Assembly: GCA_034401135.1 (NCBI GenBank)
Contig: JAWZSP010000008.1
Coordinates: 1,550,001 to 1,614,000, forward strand
DNA: 64,000 nt
Direction of reading: 5' to 3'
Source of the DNA: Volutella citrinella
Taxonomy: Eukaryota > Ascomycota > Sordariomycetes > Hypocreales > Nectriaceae
Below the pieces are notes generated by a model. The model made no database searches. It had not been told where the DNA came from and saw only the letters and a list, made by a program, of their open reading frames with translations. How positions within the stretch are numbered: the first letter of the stretch is position 1; each line of letters begins with the position of its first letter. This document shows, in pieces, positions 1 through 11,718 of this stretch. The position numbers and the translations under genes are program-made.

Positions 1-762
1 GTTCCACACACATTAGGTTGCGGTTCAGAGCGACAGAGAGATATTCTACTCGCAAACTTTGACTCAGTATTGCAAAACGCGCTGGAGTCAGTTAATGGAC
101 GACAGGAGGAGAGGGTGGGCTCGTTCAGTGTTGTCTTGTCCACCAGATGACCCACGTACTTGATATTTCCCCTCGCCAGTCTCTCCAGTTGTCATCCATA
201 ACTCGAAACAAAAAACGAGTCCTCGATTGTACATTTTGCTTCAAATAACATCCTTCAAGCACCCGTGTTATGGACGTCTCTCAACAGATCTTATACGATT
301 CTCAGCGTTTCAGAGTCGCAGGAGGAATGGCCATCACAGCTGAGGCACTACAATAGTCTGCCAATACTTTTCTCCATGACAAGAAAGTGTCCTTTTTATT
401 GTTCAATGATGAGGCGAGGTAAGAGTTGCAAGGAGAAGCCAGTGCAAGAGAGCCACATCTGATTAACTGTTCTGACGATGTGCGCTTGAAATTTGATAAT
501 AACTTGAACGCGTCTCAGTTCCGACCAGCCACCATCAACCCGGCTCTTTGTGTTGTCGGCCAGCAATCCTGCAGTTCTTCAAATATTTTAGGTGAAGGGT
601 CTGTTTCTTCATTGGGCCTCGGGTAAAATGCACATGCAGGTGTGGTGAATTGCCTCGGCAACTCGCCAATCACCACATCGCAGTCACGAAAAGAAGTTGC
701 ACCGAGTACCCACGCACAAAAGCAAAACAGAAATACCCTATTCCTCGCCGCAGGTTTCTTTC
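1..762. other. left-edge sequence without a recognisable gene
   Basis: Only short unconvincing ORFs occur here on either strand. No RNA gene, repeat or conserved motif was seen. The right part is probably promoter and leader of the thioesterase gene that follows. Confidence 0.6.
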
Positions 763-855
763 ATGGTAATCTACTTTTGAGTACTTGTGCGGCATGATGC
801 CATGGGTTCAAACCCTAGCTGACCTATTTTGCAGGTCTCGCTCCTGGAACCCCCA

Positions 856-1440
856 ATGATTGACACTCGTGATTTGGAACACTTCCTCGCCATTCCATGG
901 TGCGCAGAACTATTGCGGGATCCCAGTGTCAAGCTACTATACGGGCGCAACAAACATGAGAAGAGACTTCTTGACCAAGGCGGCCTCCAGAAGCGCCTGC
1001 AGGAAATGAAGGGAGGCATTAGGGCGCGGCTGGCCTTACACCAAGAGGCACCTCCTTCTCAGAATGACACGCGATTCCCGATTCCTACCATGTACTTCCT
1101 CTTCGACGTCGGCAATGCTGTGTCTGGCTGGCCAGGAGTAAGCCACGGCGGGTTCGTGTCAACTCTGTTTGACAGCGTTGCTGGGTGGATGTGTGTCTTC
1201 AACCTGATGCGGAACAGTGAGGTTACCGGCTCGCTGGTGGGGATATTCGCCATGACTACGAGGCTTGAAGTGAATTACATAAAACCGGTCTTCTTGAATA
1301 GGGTATTGCTAGTCAAGGCAAGCATTAGCAAGATACAAGGAAACAGGTTGTATATGGATCTGGAGATTGTGGATGAGGAAGGGACGCTGCGGGCGGATGC
1401 CAAAGCGACGTTTAAGCTACCTGACAGTGCCAAGCTTTGA
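856..1440 (+). CDS. hotdog-fold acyl-CoA thioesterase family protein (4HBT-like)
   Basis: Predicted 194-aa protein. The segment HGGFVSTLFDSVAGW (about residues 94-108) is the typical central helix motif of PaaI/4HBT hotdog thioesterases, with the HGG turn and an acidic residue in the helix. The C-terminal half (FAMTTRLEVNYIKPV onward) matches the strand pattern of that fold. Such enzymes hydrolyse acyl-CoA thioesters; the acyl substrate cannot be read from the sequence. I chose the ATG at 856 because MIDTRDLEHF begins the conserved part. The frame stays open upstream, and a strong 3' splice site (CTGAC, T-run, CAG ending at 834) precedes it. An ATG at 763-765 followed directly by GTAATC would splice in frame to 835 (intron 766-834) and add eight residues. 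No signal peptide is evident. Neighbouring DNA is gene-poor, so the context gives no further hint. Confidence 0.8.
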   Translation: MIDTRDLEHFLAIPWCAELLRDPSVKLLYGRNKHEKRLLDQGGLQKRLQEMKGGIRARLALHQEAPPSQNDTRFPIPTMYFLFDVGNAVSGWPGVSHGGFVSTLFDSVAGWMCVFNLMRNSEVTGSLVGIFAMTTRLEVNYIKPVFLNRVLLVKASISKIQGNRLYMDLEIVDEEGTLRADAKATFKLPDSAKL

Positions 1441-1900
1441 TACGTCGTGCATACTTGAGCAGACTAGTTTTAGGTATCTCGAGTTATTAGATGTGCTCGG
1501 CGACACCCGTGCCTCGATGATAGAGTGTTGATGGTTACGTGTACATGACGGTCAACACATCAATTGTTATAAGGACTACGGAGGTGATGAATCAATTCAA
1601 TACGTCTGTTCCATAATCCAATAAATGAGGCTTCATTCATATCCATCAAGCATCCTATCATCCATCAATGCACTGGTGCCATGTCAGGCTGTCGGTATCA
1701 TCCCCAGTGCTTCCCCCGCATGAGACGATATTCGGCAGTGCAGCCGCTACTCCACGGAAAAGGCGTCGCGTGCGGTCCGAGCCACCATCAGCGTGCATCA
1801 GCGAAACGGGTTGAGCAGCATATCTAGCCAATGGCGGACGATCTGCCGTTGCATCCAATTGAGCATGGCTTGCGAAGGTTTGTGACACGTCCACAGCTGG

Positions 1901-1938
1901 CACACACACATGCACACACACATGCACACACACGCACA
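1901..1938. repeat. CA-rich microsatellite
   Basis: Runs of CACACACA interrupted by ATG, in the form (CA)nTG(CA)n. Simple sequence with no sign of function. Confidence 0.9.
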
Positions 1939-2180
1939 GCATGCGAACACAGAGACTGGCACACGACAAGCCGGGAACTGGCACCCTCACCCAGAGCCAT
2001 TCTTGCTGGCTGGAAATTTTATAAATTACAACTCGACTTGAAGCGTCGTTTCGCTTTGAGTGTTGTGCGCGTCATGCACGAATACGTACCGGGTGGAGTC
2101 GTCGGATCGAGATTCGAATCCTTCAAGGCTCCAGGAACCAGGCAAGCTTCCTTCCCAAAGAATTATCCAGCCAACGCGCC

Positions 2181-2216
2181 CAGTGCAGTGCAGTGCAGTG
2201 CAGTGCAGCGCAGTGC
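2181..2216. repeat. GCAGT pentanucleotide tandem repeat
   Basis: About seven units of CAGTG, the last ones slightly diverged (CAGCG, CAGTGCGG). Confidence 0.9.
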
Positions 2217-2538
2217 GGCTGCAGAGCTTCCATTCCCTACTAGTGCGAGCCCGCGGGTGTCCGATGTGGTGTCAATGGAAGAATTGGACAGACCAGGGCG
2301 GGCGGCGTGGCGGTGAAAGACGGGCCAGAATCAGCGTAGAAATGTCGGATCCGGGGGGCCGGAAACACGCCCGCTGCCGCCCAAGATCTGTTGCATCACC
2401 TCCTCATCTCCCATCCGCGACACAGTAAGCCCAGAGCCTCTGTTTCATCTCGCTCTGTGCCACATGCCACAGAGAGATCATCTAGTGGGAGTGGTCCTGG
2501 CCCGCCGCGTGGGCCAATGGGCGGCTCATCATGTTTCC

Positions 2539-2563
2539 TCGTCTCGTCTCGTCTCGTCTCGTC
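2539..2563. repeat. TCGTC pentanucleotide tandem repeat
   Basis: Five perfect TCGTC/CTCGT units. Confidence 0.9.
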
Positions 2564-3118
2564 GGTGCCATTTGGCCCTTTTCGCGTCGGCCTTGTTGAC
2601 CCGCTGAGAAGCGCCAAGGTCCCTGTCGAGGAATCGGGATGGTGGCGGCGAAATCGTACGGTTTTGTGAGAAACTCCCCACAGCGCACAGAGAGGCGGCG
2701 TGCCTCACTCCAGGGCCCTGGCCGCCTCAAGCCCACAGCAGACTCTATTGTCGACGGAGCGAGCCCGCTGGTTTGTCCCGGACTGGACCTGAACTGACTA
2801 GTCCCTGACTCCCTTGAGCAAACTACGCACCCGTGCGCGGCGCATGCGTGCGATGCGGTGACAGTAGGGAAACGTCATCCTGCCTCGAATGCCGAGTCCC
2901 TGTATCACCACGCCGCGCCGGCCGCGGGGGGGCCTGGCAGAGGCGTCGGCGACTGGCACCGGTTGGAGGCTACGTACGGCTCTTGCACCGACAAAGTACG
3001 GATGCTGGTCCGTCTCTTTCGTGGAGCCCTGTTCGGCTGTTGTGGGTGGCCGTGATTCGCCGGCTACCCTGTCGGCTCGTTAAAGGCATTTCGCAAATCG
3101 TCGTGGGGGAGAGCTGGG

Positions 3119-3134
3119 CTCTCTCTCTCTCTCT
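3119..3134. repeat. CT dinucleotide run
   Basis: Eight CT units in a row. Confidence 0.85.
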
Positions 3135-3479
3135 GGTGACGACTTCACTCCAGTCTGAACACAGGCGACACTGCCCATCCATCCGCCGGCCGCGCGTGCT
3201 GTTATTAGACAGCCCCTCGAGCGCCGAGCACCATAGGAGACAGTCCAGGAGCAGGCTGGCCCCCAGTGGTGTATTGAATGGAGGAAACGGCTCACAGTCC
3301 ATCGAGCAATCCGCACGAAAGGTACATACTTACTACGAACAAGACATATAGTCTCTGCAACTCCAGCCCGATCCCAGAGATGCAACATGAAGGCTAACCC
3401 CAACACAAGCGGTCAACTCCCAAGCCTATATCACAGGCCCATAAGATCGAGAATCCTCGGTCGGGATCGCCTGTCGAGA

Positions 3480-3665
3480 ATGTGTAAGCAGGTGGATAAG
3501 CAGTGGGAATGCGGCCATATTGGTTTCTTCACCATTCGCTGGTGCGAAAACGCCTTCAAAGGGTGCAAAGGCACCTCTAGCAAGCACGATGTTATCCAGG
3601 TAGATGAAAAGTGTAGCGATTGCATCCGCAAAGAGGGCCTTCCGGAGCCACTCGACTCCCGGTGA
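3480..3665 (+). CDS. small Cys-rich hypothetical protein with a CGH motif
   Basis: A 61-aa ORF beginning MCKQVDKQWECGHIGFF. It has six cysteines (2, 10, 18, 24, 42, 45), including ECGH near the start and a C-terminal CSDC pair, which suggests a small metal-binding fold. I recall similar short CGH-type hypothetical proteins in plant- and insect-associated ascomycetes, but no function is known to me. The frame continues upstream to an ATG at 3387, but that extension looks unlike protein. GTGAGA just before the stop (3662) could be a splice donor, so the true C-terminus may differ. There is no signal peptide. The gene is isolated in a long non-coding region, and this call is tentative. Confidence 0.45.
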   Translation: MCKQVDKQWECGHIGFFTIRWCENAFKGCKGTSSKHDVIQVDEKCSDCIRKEGLPEPLDSR

Positions 3666-6600
3666 GATGCGGGGATTTCGGGGCCAATCCAATCAACAGC
3701 AAAGAGATGTGGAGAGCGCAGACGAATTCATGTTGATTGTGGAAAAGCAAATAATCATACTTCAAGTGCCACTTAAAAGACCTGGTCAGCACTCCAGTCG
3801 GGTGAATGAGGCGTAGCCGTTGTCCGGGGTAGAGATTTTTAACTGGATATCTCGCACTAGCACAAAAAAAAAAAAAGCATACGCTGCGGCAGTTGCTGCT
3901 GATAACGAGATAAACAATGTTGCGGCCAGGGGTGGTCGGGTCCCTTGCAAATGAGAGGTGAGAAAGCCAGAGGACAAAAATGCCATGTATTCCCAAAGCC
4001 GTATCTCTCTGCCGAGGAGCCTCACGCCGGCGATCGCGGTCCGTCCCGAGCGTCTCAGCTGAGCCTTAGCTGAGAGCAGCCATTCGCATCACTTGGTCGG
4101 CCCAATAGTGGAGGGAAACCACCCGCTCTGTGCGTTCCGGACCGATTGGTATGTATAATAGTAGCATCGCGGGCGTGGTGCTCCGGTAGCCAGGGTACGG
4201 GACGGATCTCGCCGTCGTCCATGGAGGTGTCGGCCGCGACACGACCGATTCAAGTTTTGGCGTCGACGCAGCCTTTCCATGTTGTGCGGCTGGAGCTGGG
4301 GGCTCGGGACGACTGTTCCTTTTTGTTCTTTCTGAAAGACCTGGGTGTCGGGGCGCAGAGCATCTGGCTCTACTATCCCTCTCGGCCTGGTCCTTGCCTT
4401 CGTTCGTCACCGCTCTTCGCCTCACTCGGACTGTTGCCTTCACTTTGTTTTTCTCAAATTCTTTTTTCCTTTGTCATCCTTGTACCTCACATCATCTCTC
4501 GGTTGTCTTCCCGTACGCACTAGGACTTCTCATCGGTAGCCTAGTTGATCTCCTTCGTAACATGCTCGGCACTTCGAGGTAGATCAGTTGCGGAGATGCT
4601 GTGGGGCTTACCGCATTTGGATTTGACGGTATCCGAAATTATCTTGAAGCAATTGACCTGTGAGAGGGCCGGGTCGAGATGATTGGACTCGGCTGCGCAG
4701 GCACGGGACGTGACCGGTGTCGTCGGGATTGTGGCCAAATCCGGCTCGCGTAACTAGCCGCAGGACCCTGAGGGCATTGTCGAAATGACCAACGATCAGG
4801 ATTATGATCGGTCCTCTGATAATAATGCCCACCACCCAGTGGGCAAAGAACGCTATACATGGTGGTGATCGGGTCAAGGCCAGCACGGCGCTTGGAATTG
4901 GCATTGAGGAATTCATCCGACGATAGATAGGCTCGGTTCCGGCCGGAGAAACCCAAGTAGCAAATGATGCTTCTTGAGTAAAAAAAACCATTGTTCACTT
5001 GGCTGTCGCACGTCGTTATTGATGAGCTCCACGCGTAACAAGTACGTGGTTATAAAGAAGTTAGTGAGACCCAATTGAAGGCAGCCATGGAAGCTAGACA
5101 ATGGGAGGCTGAACCGTCACGAAGCGAAGCATTGAGAGGAAGAGATAGAAGACTCATGTTGTTAGGGTATGTTGGCTCGGTAAGTGAGAGCTGTTGATGG
5201 CCCAGGCGTATACAATGGCGTCGTGGCCAATTGGTCATTCGCGCCTGAGGGCCCTAGCCTGCGACAGTAATGGTGACAGCGACAGAACAAGCGATTGCTC
5301 GCTCCACGTAGGGAAGCAATATGTACGAGGTCTACGCACTATGGGCGAGGGGCGCCGGAGATATATTTGTAAAGGACCATCCAACACTGGGCGAGGCACG
5401 GGACTGTCGTTCGTTTTCGACGCAGCGGTTAGGCTTTGGAATAAGGAATCGGGGTGTTTGGCGAGTAAAATGCCCGGCCAATCAGCCGAGGGGCTACCAG
5501 GGCTAGCAGCGGGTGGCCATGCGGACGAGGACCGCCGAATCCCGGCCATGGCCCCACCCGGATGTGCGCGTGGTTGTCTCGCTCCATGCCGGGTGGGTGG
5601 CTGACGGGGTAGCGTCAAAATTGCTCGCCGCTGGCTGTTTGCGGGCAAGCGATGGGGGTGAGCACACAACAGAGCTGTTGAGTTCGAGCAGGACGCAGAG
5701 AGAGGAATGGGGCAAGATGGCTGCACTCGTCGATGAAAAAATTGAGATGATGGCAAACTTTGCCGTCGTCTTGAGCCCTCCTGGCCAGTTGCCTAGTTAC
5801 CTTCCAGAAGCACGGCGCAGGCATTTTCGATACCTGTGCTCGGATCCGTTAACCTCGGACAAGCGCCATCCCTGGTGCATGTGCTATACACACCCCTATC
5901 CGTGGGTGATGGAGGAGGCACAAGGCTGAGAGATCTTCAGACGCTAAAAGTCCAACGGCTGCCAGGCAGGCCCGTACTGTCTGGACAGACACTGTTTTGC
6001 ACTGTACAGTTTTCGGGACACACAAACATGCCAGCGACGACAGCTCAAGCGATTTAGCTTCGCCCTACGGCCCATCGCGTGGGCGCTAAAAAAAACATAA
6101 TCCGCCGGGGATTGCCTGGGAATTACTACGAATAGCAGTAGGTGTTTGGCCCTGTGGCAGGACGCGACGGCGCATCACACAGTCCCCTGCGACTGCTGGG
6201 GCCCGTCCGTCCTAGTTGACAGGCTCCCCTCCCCTCCCCCCAAGCGATGCCCGCGAGAGGCCCTCTTCGGGTCCGCGACAGGACCCCCAAAGCGCCAGCG
6301 AAGGCCAGCGGAATATCCACGGAATGCCCACTGTGCCCCCCGGCGCCCCCAGGCGTCGCCTAATCCGGGCCAATGGGCTGGCGCGCTGGCCATCGTCCAA
6401 TTCCCCTCCGCAGCCTCGTCCATCATACGATGTTGCCAGGCAGTGGACATTTTCCAAGTCTCGGCCAGGGTCAGGGCCCCTGGCGACGGACAGCCATGGC
6501 CAAAGTCACGCCATTGCGGCCGACTGACATCGCGACGGGCGCCCGGCATTGGCCTATGCAGCGTCCCTCAGCGGCGACACCCCAGCTGGTGCCCTGCGAA

Positions 6601-7664
6601 GACTCTTTCTGCCTCCGTTTCTGCTGCTGCCGGCTGCTGCCCTGCGCTTCCCTCTGCCGTCTCGTCGTCTTCTCGCCTCGCCGCCGTCTCGCTCGTCTCA
6701 CCCATCGCCGGCAAGCATCACGACAAGGTCCCCCTCCCAGACTCCTCCAAGGGACCTCCCCCCCCCTCCCCTCCCCTCCGGCTGCTACAGCCCAACATAC
6801 CCAGTATACCCAGTCCGGGCCTGCCCAAATCTGACCTCTCACCCTCGTCTCTCACGACGCCCTCCTTCACGCCCTCGTCCTGGCCCTGCGCATCGCTGCC
6901 CGCGGACAATTCTCGCTTTCCGCCCCCCCCAATTCTTTCAATCCCACCGTTCCTGTTGACCTGCTGCTCCTCCTCCTCCTCTTCAGCCAACCCCAGGCGC
7001 TCGAATCCCAGTCCCGGCCACTTCTGCCCTCTCGCCCTCTGTGCCGCCCGCAAAAAATCAGCGAATTGGGAGCCGCATGTCCAGAAGGCCCTCCTTGTCG
7101 ACTGATACTCTGTAAAACCTTTCACTCTGCGAGCCTGTGGCTAGTCCAAGTTCGCCAACCTCATCAAACCCGCCTGTCGCCAATCGACCCGCGAACGACG
7201 CCGCCGCCCTTCGGCTGCTCTTGATCTGGCATCAAACGCTGTCGCCCTCTGCTCCTCCGTCCCGCCGTTCCTCCCGCATTCCTCACTGTCCGCCGTCGCC
7301 TCCCGTTCGCTGGGCCCATCTTCCGACAAATTCTCTCCGCCGGTCCCCCCCATTGCCAAGTTGCTTTTGCAAGGCTGTGCCACGGCCAACGACCTCCGGC
7401 CCCCCCGCAAAACGACGTCGTTGACAAGCCAACCTCCCAACCATCTCCTCGCCATCGCGACGCCTTTTTCGAGCTCCTCGAGTCGATTGCTCCGGATGAG
7501 CCTCCTCGCCTGCTGAGACACACTCGCCGACCCCCTCCGTCTTGTCGCTCTCGCCGACGCGAATTGAGCTAGCGTGACGCTCAACTGGGAGCTGACGCGA
7601 GGTCCTCCCCCCTCCCCCCGATTTGGACCATCACAGGCCGACAGGCCGGGATGCCGTGTTAGCA
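3666..7664. other. long upstream region and pyrimidine-rich leader of the bHLH gene
   Basis: About 4 kb without a convincing gene. A 13-A run lies at 3864-3876. From about 6570 the plus strand becomes strongly C/T-rich (blocks such as 6760-6780 and 6925-6935), a common character of fungal promoters and 5' leaders. Several ATG-initiated short frames (for example 7137-7424) could act as upstream ORFs if transcription starts early. Overlapping long ORFs on both strands at 6146-7125 are explained by this compositional bias. Confidence 0.55.
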
Positions 7665-9338
7665 ATGGATCCCAATCTCCTCAGCTTCTTCTCGGTGCCG
7701 AACAACCAGACACTGAATTCCGCAAACCAAAACCCCGATTCTTCTGCCGGCGGCGTCCCGCAGCACCAGCAGCCCGACCCTTCGGGATGGCGAACCGCTG
7801 GCCTCGAGGGCGATATGGGCCTCTCCGACCGCACTGCTGGCCCCGGGGGCGGCAACAGCTTGCAATCCTATGATACGACTTCCACCGCCCCCTCCGACAT
7901 CTCCTTCACACAGGCGCCAATGCCGTCGCCTTACACACACCACAAAATGGCCCTGCCCACGCGTGGCCACCCGCGGAACCAGAAGAAGGGCCACTCGCAC
8001 CACGATCGCAAGCGAACCAAGGTCGACACGGACTCCGCCTTGGAGTCGCTGGACTACTGGATTCAATTCGACGAGGATGACCCTGAACGCGTAGGAAGCT
8101 TTGAAATTGATTTCTCAAAACGGTATGACATGATGAATAACACCAACACGAGCCGGTTCGTTTTTGCCATTTCTGTTTTGTTATGAGACGCGAAGCAACC
8201 CATGAGCTGACACTCTGTGAACAGACCAGGTTATCTGTCAACCTCCACAACTCCGGGCCTCGGTACCGGAATTTATGCTACAGCGCCTCCATTCAAGAAC
8301 GAGTATTTCGATGTCGATGAGACTGCAGGCGAAAATTCTCTGTCTGATGACGAGGAAGGGATTGACCAGATCAACTTGGAAGAGCAGCTGGCCAAGATTG
8401 AGACGATGCCGCCGCCAGAGGTTCCGCCCAGAGAGGGGCTCTACTCCACGCCTCTAAGTTGGGAGAAACCCGAACCAGGGCTGCGGATGGAGCCCAACTT
8501 CGGCATAGGCGAACCGTCCATGGGCATGCCTCCCGTCGGCTATGCCCAGGCCATGCCCGTAGGCAACCAAATGCTAAGCAATGATGAGCAGCGACGGCTT
8601 CTAGCCATTGCGATGAACACAGGTCGCACCCCTGCAAGTTATCTGCCAGCTGGCGGTTTCGGCCTGGGGTTTGGCGCAGGACTGGGAACTGGCCTACCAC
8701 CAGAGTTCGGTGCCAGTATTGACTCCATTCTCGGAGAGCCCGGTCAGGGCCCAATACCGGGTCTGGGCGAAAGCTCCAAATCTGCAGTCCGGAAGCAAGA
8801 AGCTGAAGACGATGGCTCCAACGACGACAGCTCCAACGCGCTCGGCTCATCGAGGCCAGGTCTATCGCGAAACAACACGAGCACCACGGATAAAGGAAAG
8901 GAGAAGGTCAAGGCCGGCGACAGAACCGCTCATAACGACATTGAGCGTAAATACAGAACCAACCTAAAGGACAAGATTGCCGAGCTACGCGATGCCGTGC
9001 CGGCACTGCAGTCCATACCGGAAGAGGGTGCCGATGATGGAGAAGGATCCAATCAGAGAGCCCCTAAAGTGAGCAAGGTCAGTGACAACGTGATCCCCTC
9101 CTTTTTTTGGGCCTTAGCGAACAAAAATGACTGACGCAACGCGCAGGGCACCGTCTTGACAAAGGCAACCGAATACATCCAGTACCTAGAACGGCGCAAC
9201 AAGTCCATCGTGAAGGAGCACCAGGAACTGGCCCGGCGACTCCAGGCGTTTGAGCAGCTGCTCAGCGCATCTGCCCGCCAGCCCTTCCTCATGCCGAACC
9301 ACAGCCGGACGCTCTTCGACCCCAGAGGCTTCTGCTAA
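7665..9338 (+). CDS. SREBP-type basic helix-loop-helix transcription factor
   Basis: Three exons: 7665-8122, 8225-9077 and 9147-9338, giving 500 aa. A long acidic, Pro/Gly-rich N-terminal region precedes a bHLH near the C-terminus. The basic region is AHNDIERKYRTNLKDKI, and the Tyr after the basic Lys is the hallmark of SREBP-class factors, which bind both E-box and sterol-regulatory-element DNA. The loop holds an acidic insertion and is cut by intron 2. Helix 2 then runs KATEYIQYLERRNKSIV into a short leucine-rich coiled coil. No membrane segment follows, so unlike full SREBPs it should be a soluble nuclear protein, resembling fungal SrbB-like regulators. For intron 1 the donor GTATGA at 8123 is better than GTTCGT at 8156, which would add 11 residues; both keep frame. 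An in-frame upstream ATG exists at 7623. Confidence 0.88.
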
Positions 9339-10173
9339 AATAGATGGTGTTCTGTTCCAAGTATGGTGCTTGGGATTGTGTATAAATATACCCCCACAGC
9401 GATGAATCGCGGTACACGCATATGCTGCTCATCCAGCTTCTTGTCACATCTTGTTTTTGTTGGCGGCTGCCTGCCTCTGCTTCCCTGGTTGTCAAGGCGT
9501 GCCTTCAGGTATCATATATTTTTTCTATTATCTTCAACGGTCGGTTGTGGAGTGCGCGTGTCTGAAATGCTGTGGGTCTTGGGCGTGCACCTGTTTCGTC
9601 GTCGCCCCTTGAGCGCCGTGTGCGCATGATTTCATGATGCGACGATGTGGGCTTATTCAAGCGCGGGCATCGTTTCACGGCCGGTTTGCGAAGGGGGGGA
9701 GGGGATGAGACTAGGGTGTGTCTTGTCGTTGTTGTGATCCAGGGGGTGAGCGATCATTCAGGGCTACCCTAGAGATGATGACTTACGACTGCTTTTATAG
9801 ATTACCTGCGGTTGATTCATTGGGGTAAATCATAGGAGGACGGATGCAGCTACACTATGGGCATCTTTATATATCTTGCGTTATTTCACATGAATCGAAC
9901 ACATGGCCCGGTGTCAAGGGCGAGAGGGAATAATACCAAATAATAAGACGCTAATTATATCCCCTTGTGATGGCCTCCCCACCCACCACCTAAACTCTAG
10001 GATCAAGATGAGCAGAGCAAATCTACACAGGGGTAATAAACGGTGATATTAACATTTAAGCAGTCAATGCAAATGATACATCAATTGTTGTACAGATAAT
10101 TCCCCATATGCTACATTTTACATCACCCCTTTTTTGTTGTTTGTACAAGCCGCCTGCGCCCATGTCCCATGCA
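9339..10173. other. 3' intergenic between convergent genes
   Basis: AT-rich trailer sequence shared by the bHLH gene and the minus-strand aminopeptidase gene. No gene seen. Confidence 0.7.
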
Positions 10174-11718
10174 TCATCGTAAAGCCTCAATGTCGGCGAC
10201 CTCCTTGACGGCCTCTGTCGTAAGAATGTACGGCGACTCATCATCCACGCACACGCTATCTTCGATACGCACACCCATGCCGCGGAACGCGGCGGGCCAC
10301 TTATCGCTGTGGGGGACGTACACGCCAGGTTCGACAGTGACACAGTGGCCGCGCCGCAGCGTCTCGCGACGGCTGTAGCCAGGGCAGTCGTGGACGTCGA
10401 GGCCGATGTAGTGGCCGACGTGGTGGGGGAACAGCTGGTCAATGTTGGCCATGGACACGTCGAAGCCGATGGCGCGTAGCTTATCCACGAGGCCGCGGGC
10501 CGTGGAGTTGTGGATGTCCTCCAGGGAGAGGCGGGAGTTGGCGCGGCACAGCGACACGCTCTTCCGTTGCACGTTGAGGACAGCCTCGTACAGATCGCGC
10601 TGGGCGTCGGTGAACTTGCCCGAGGCGGGCCATGTGCGAGTGATGTCTGTGATGTAGGTGCCGTACTCGCCGCCGGCGTCGACGAGGATGAGCTCGTCGT
10701 TATTAAATGTGTTGTTGTTGACCGTGTAGTGGATGCAGTTTCCTCGCTCGCCACCAGCCACGACGGGGATGTACGCGGGCCCGTCTAGCCCGTTGACGAC
10801 AAACTCGTAGTCTAGGAAGGCGTGGAGGTCCTTCTCGCGGGTCCACGCACGGCGCATGGCCTCGGTGAGCACGCGGCCGGATATCTGGCCGGCACGGCGC
10901 ATGTTGGCTACCTCGGCGGGGCTCTTGATGACTCGGAGCTTGTTCATGACGGAGTACAGTGGCGTGCGTGAGGGGCGGGTCTCACGGCCGGCGAAGAGGC
11001 GCCATAGCCAGCTGGTGGGGGATGGCTTGGCGGGCGAGAAGTCGGCGTACACAATCTTTGCCGACTCGAGCATCTTGGGGAGCAGATTCTCGGCGTCGTT
11101 GATGGAGAAGGCCTCATCGGCGTTGAACACGTCCTGCGCAGCTTCGACGCCATTGCGGTAGCCGGACCACTGCTCCATACGCGGGTCCTTGGGCTTGACA
11201 AAGAGGCGGAAGACGTAATCGCCCAGAGCAGGGCCCGTCTTCTCAATGACGGCAATGGCTTCATCCTCGAGCCAGCCGGTGAGGTAGAGGAAGTTGCTCT
11301 CCTGGCGGAAGGGGTGGAAGACGGCACCGGATTTGTAGGCTATCGGGGCGGCCGAGAGGACAGCAATGCTGCCCTCAGTCATGGCATCGGCGAGAGCGGC
11401 GCGGCGGTCGGCATATTCTTGGGCGGTGATACCGGGTGTCACTGGAGCGAGGAAGCATGATGGTTAGCTCGACGAAGAGCACAGCGGCAGCGCGGCCGTG
11501 TTACGAGCCATTGGCACCGAATCAGGGACCACGAGGGACGAATTGACGGAGTACTAACGTTCACCGGCCCCAAGGATATGCGGGTGCGTCTCATGGACAG
11601 GCTGGCCGAAGCGGAGGTCGGCGGCGGACACAGATGAGTAGCTGCGGCGGGCAGACGGAGCAGGACATCGAAGCTGGGACTGCGTGGCGGAAGCGCATCG
11701 ACGAGCCGAGGACGACAT
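10174..11718 (-). CDS. icp55: mitochondrial intermediate-cleaving Xaa-Pro aminopeptidase (Icp55-like, M24B)
   Basis: Two exons on the minus strand, 11718-11559 and 11441-10174 (intron 11442-11558, donor GTTAGT), encoding 475 aa. Icp55 trims one residue from proteins already cut by the mitochondrial processing peptidase and so sets their stability. The N-terminus MSSSARRCASATQ... is Arg/Ser-rich without acids, as expected of a mitochondrial presequence. It is followed by the family motif FGQPVHETHPHIL, which continues across the intron into TPGITAQEYADRR. The pita-bread metal ligands are visible: D308 (VDAGGEYG), D319 (TDITRTW), H397 (HHVGHYIG), E424 (VEPGVY) and E447 (VRIEDSV). An upstream in-frame ATG at 11826 would add 36 residues, but the chosen start gives a more typical presequence. 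It lies head-to-head with the Dbf4 gene across 1.75 kb. Confidence 0.9.

Larger units (their letters stand above)
1441..3479. other. gene-free stretch with several microsatellites
   Basis: No credible coding region was found. The overlapping ORFs are short and low in complexity. Four simple repeats lie here and are listed separately. A T-arm-like GGTTCAAACCC at 813-823, just left of this stretch, has no matching tRNA body. Confidence 0.6.

Noticed and set aside
800..830. B-box-like GGTTCAAACCC suggesting a tRNA
   Set aside because: No matching acceptor stem, D arm or anticodon arm within 120 bases on either strand.
6146..7125. Overlapping long frames upstream of the bHLH gene (319 codons plus, 135 minus)
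   Set aside because: Pro/Ser-rich translation of a pyrimidine-rich leader; explained by base composition.
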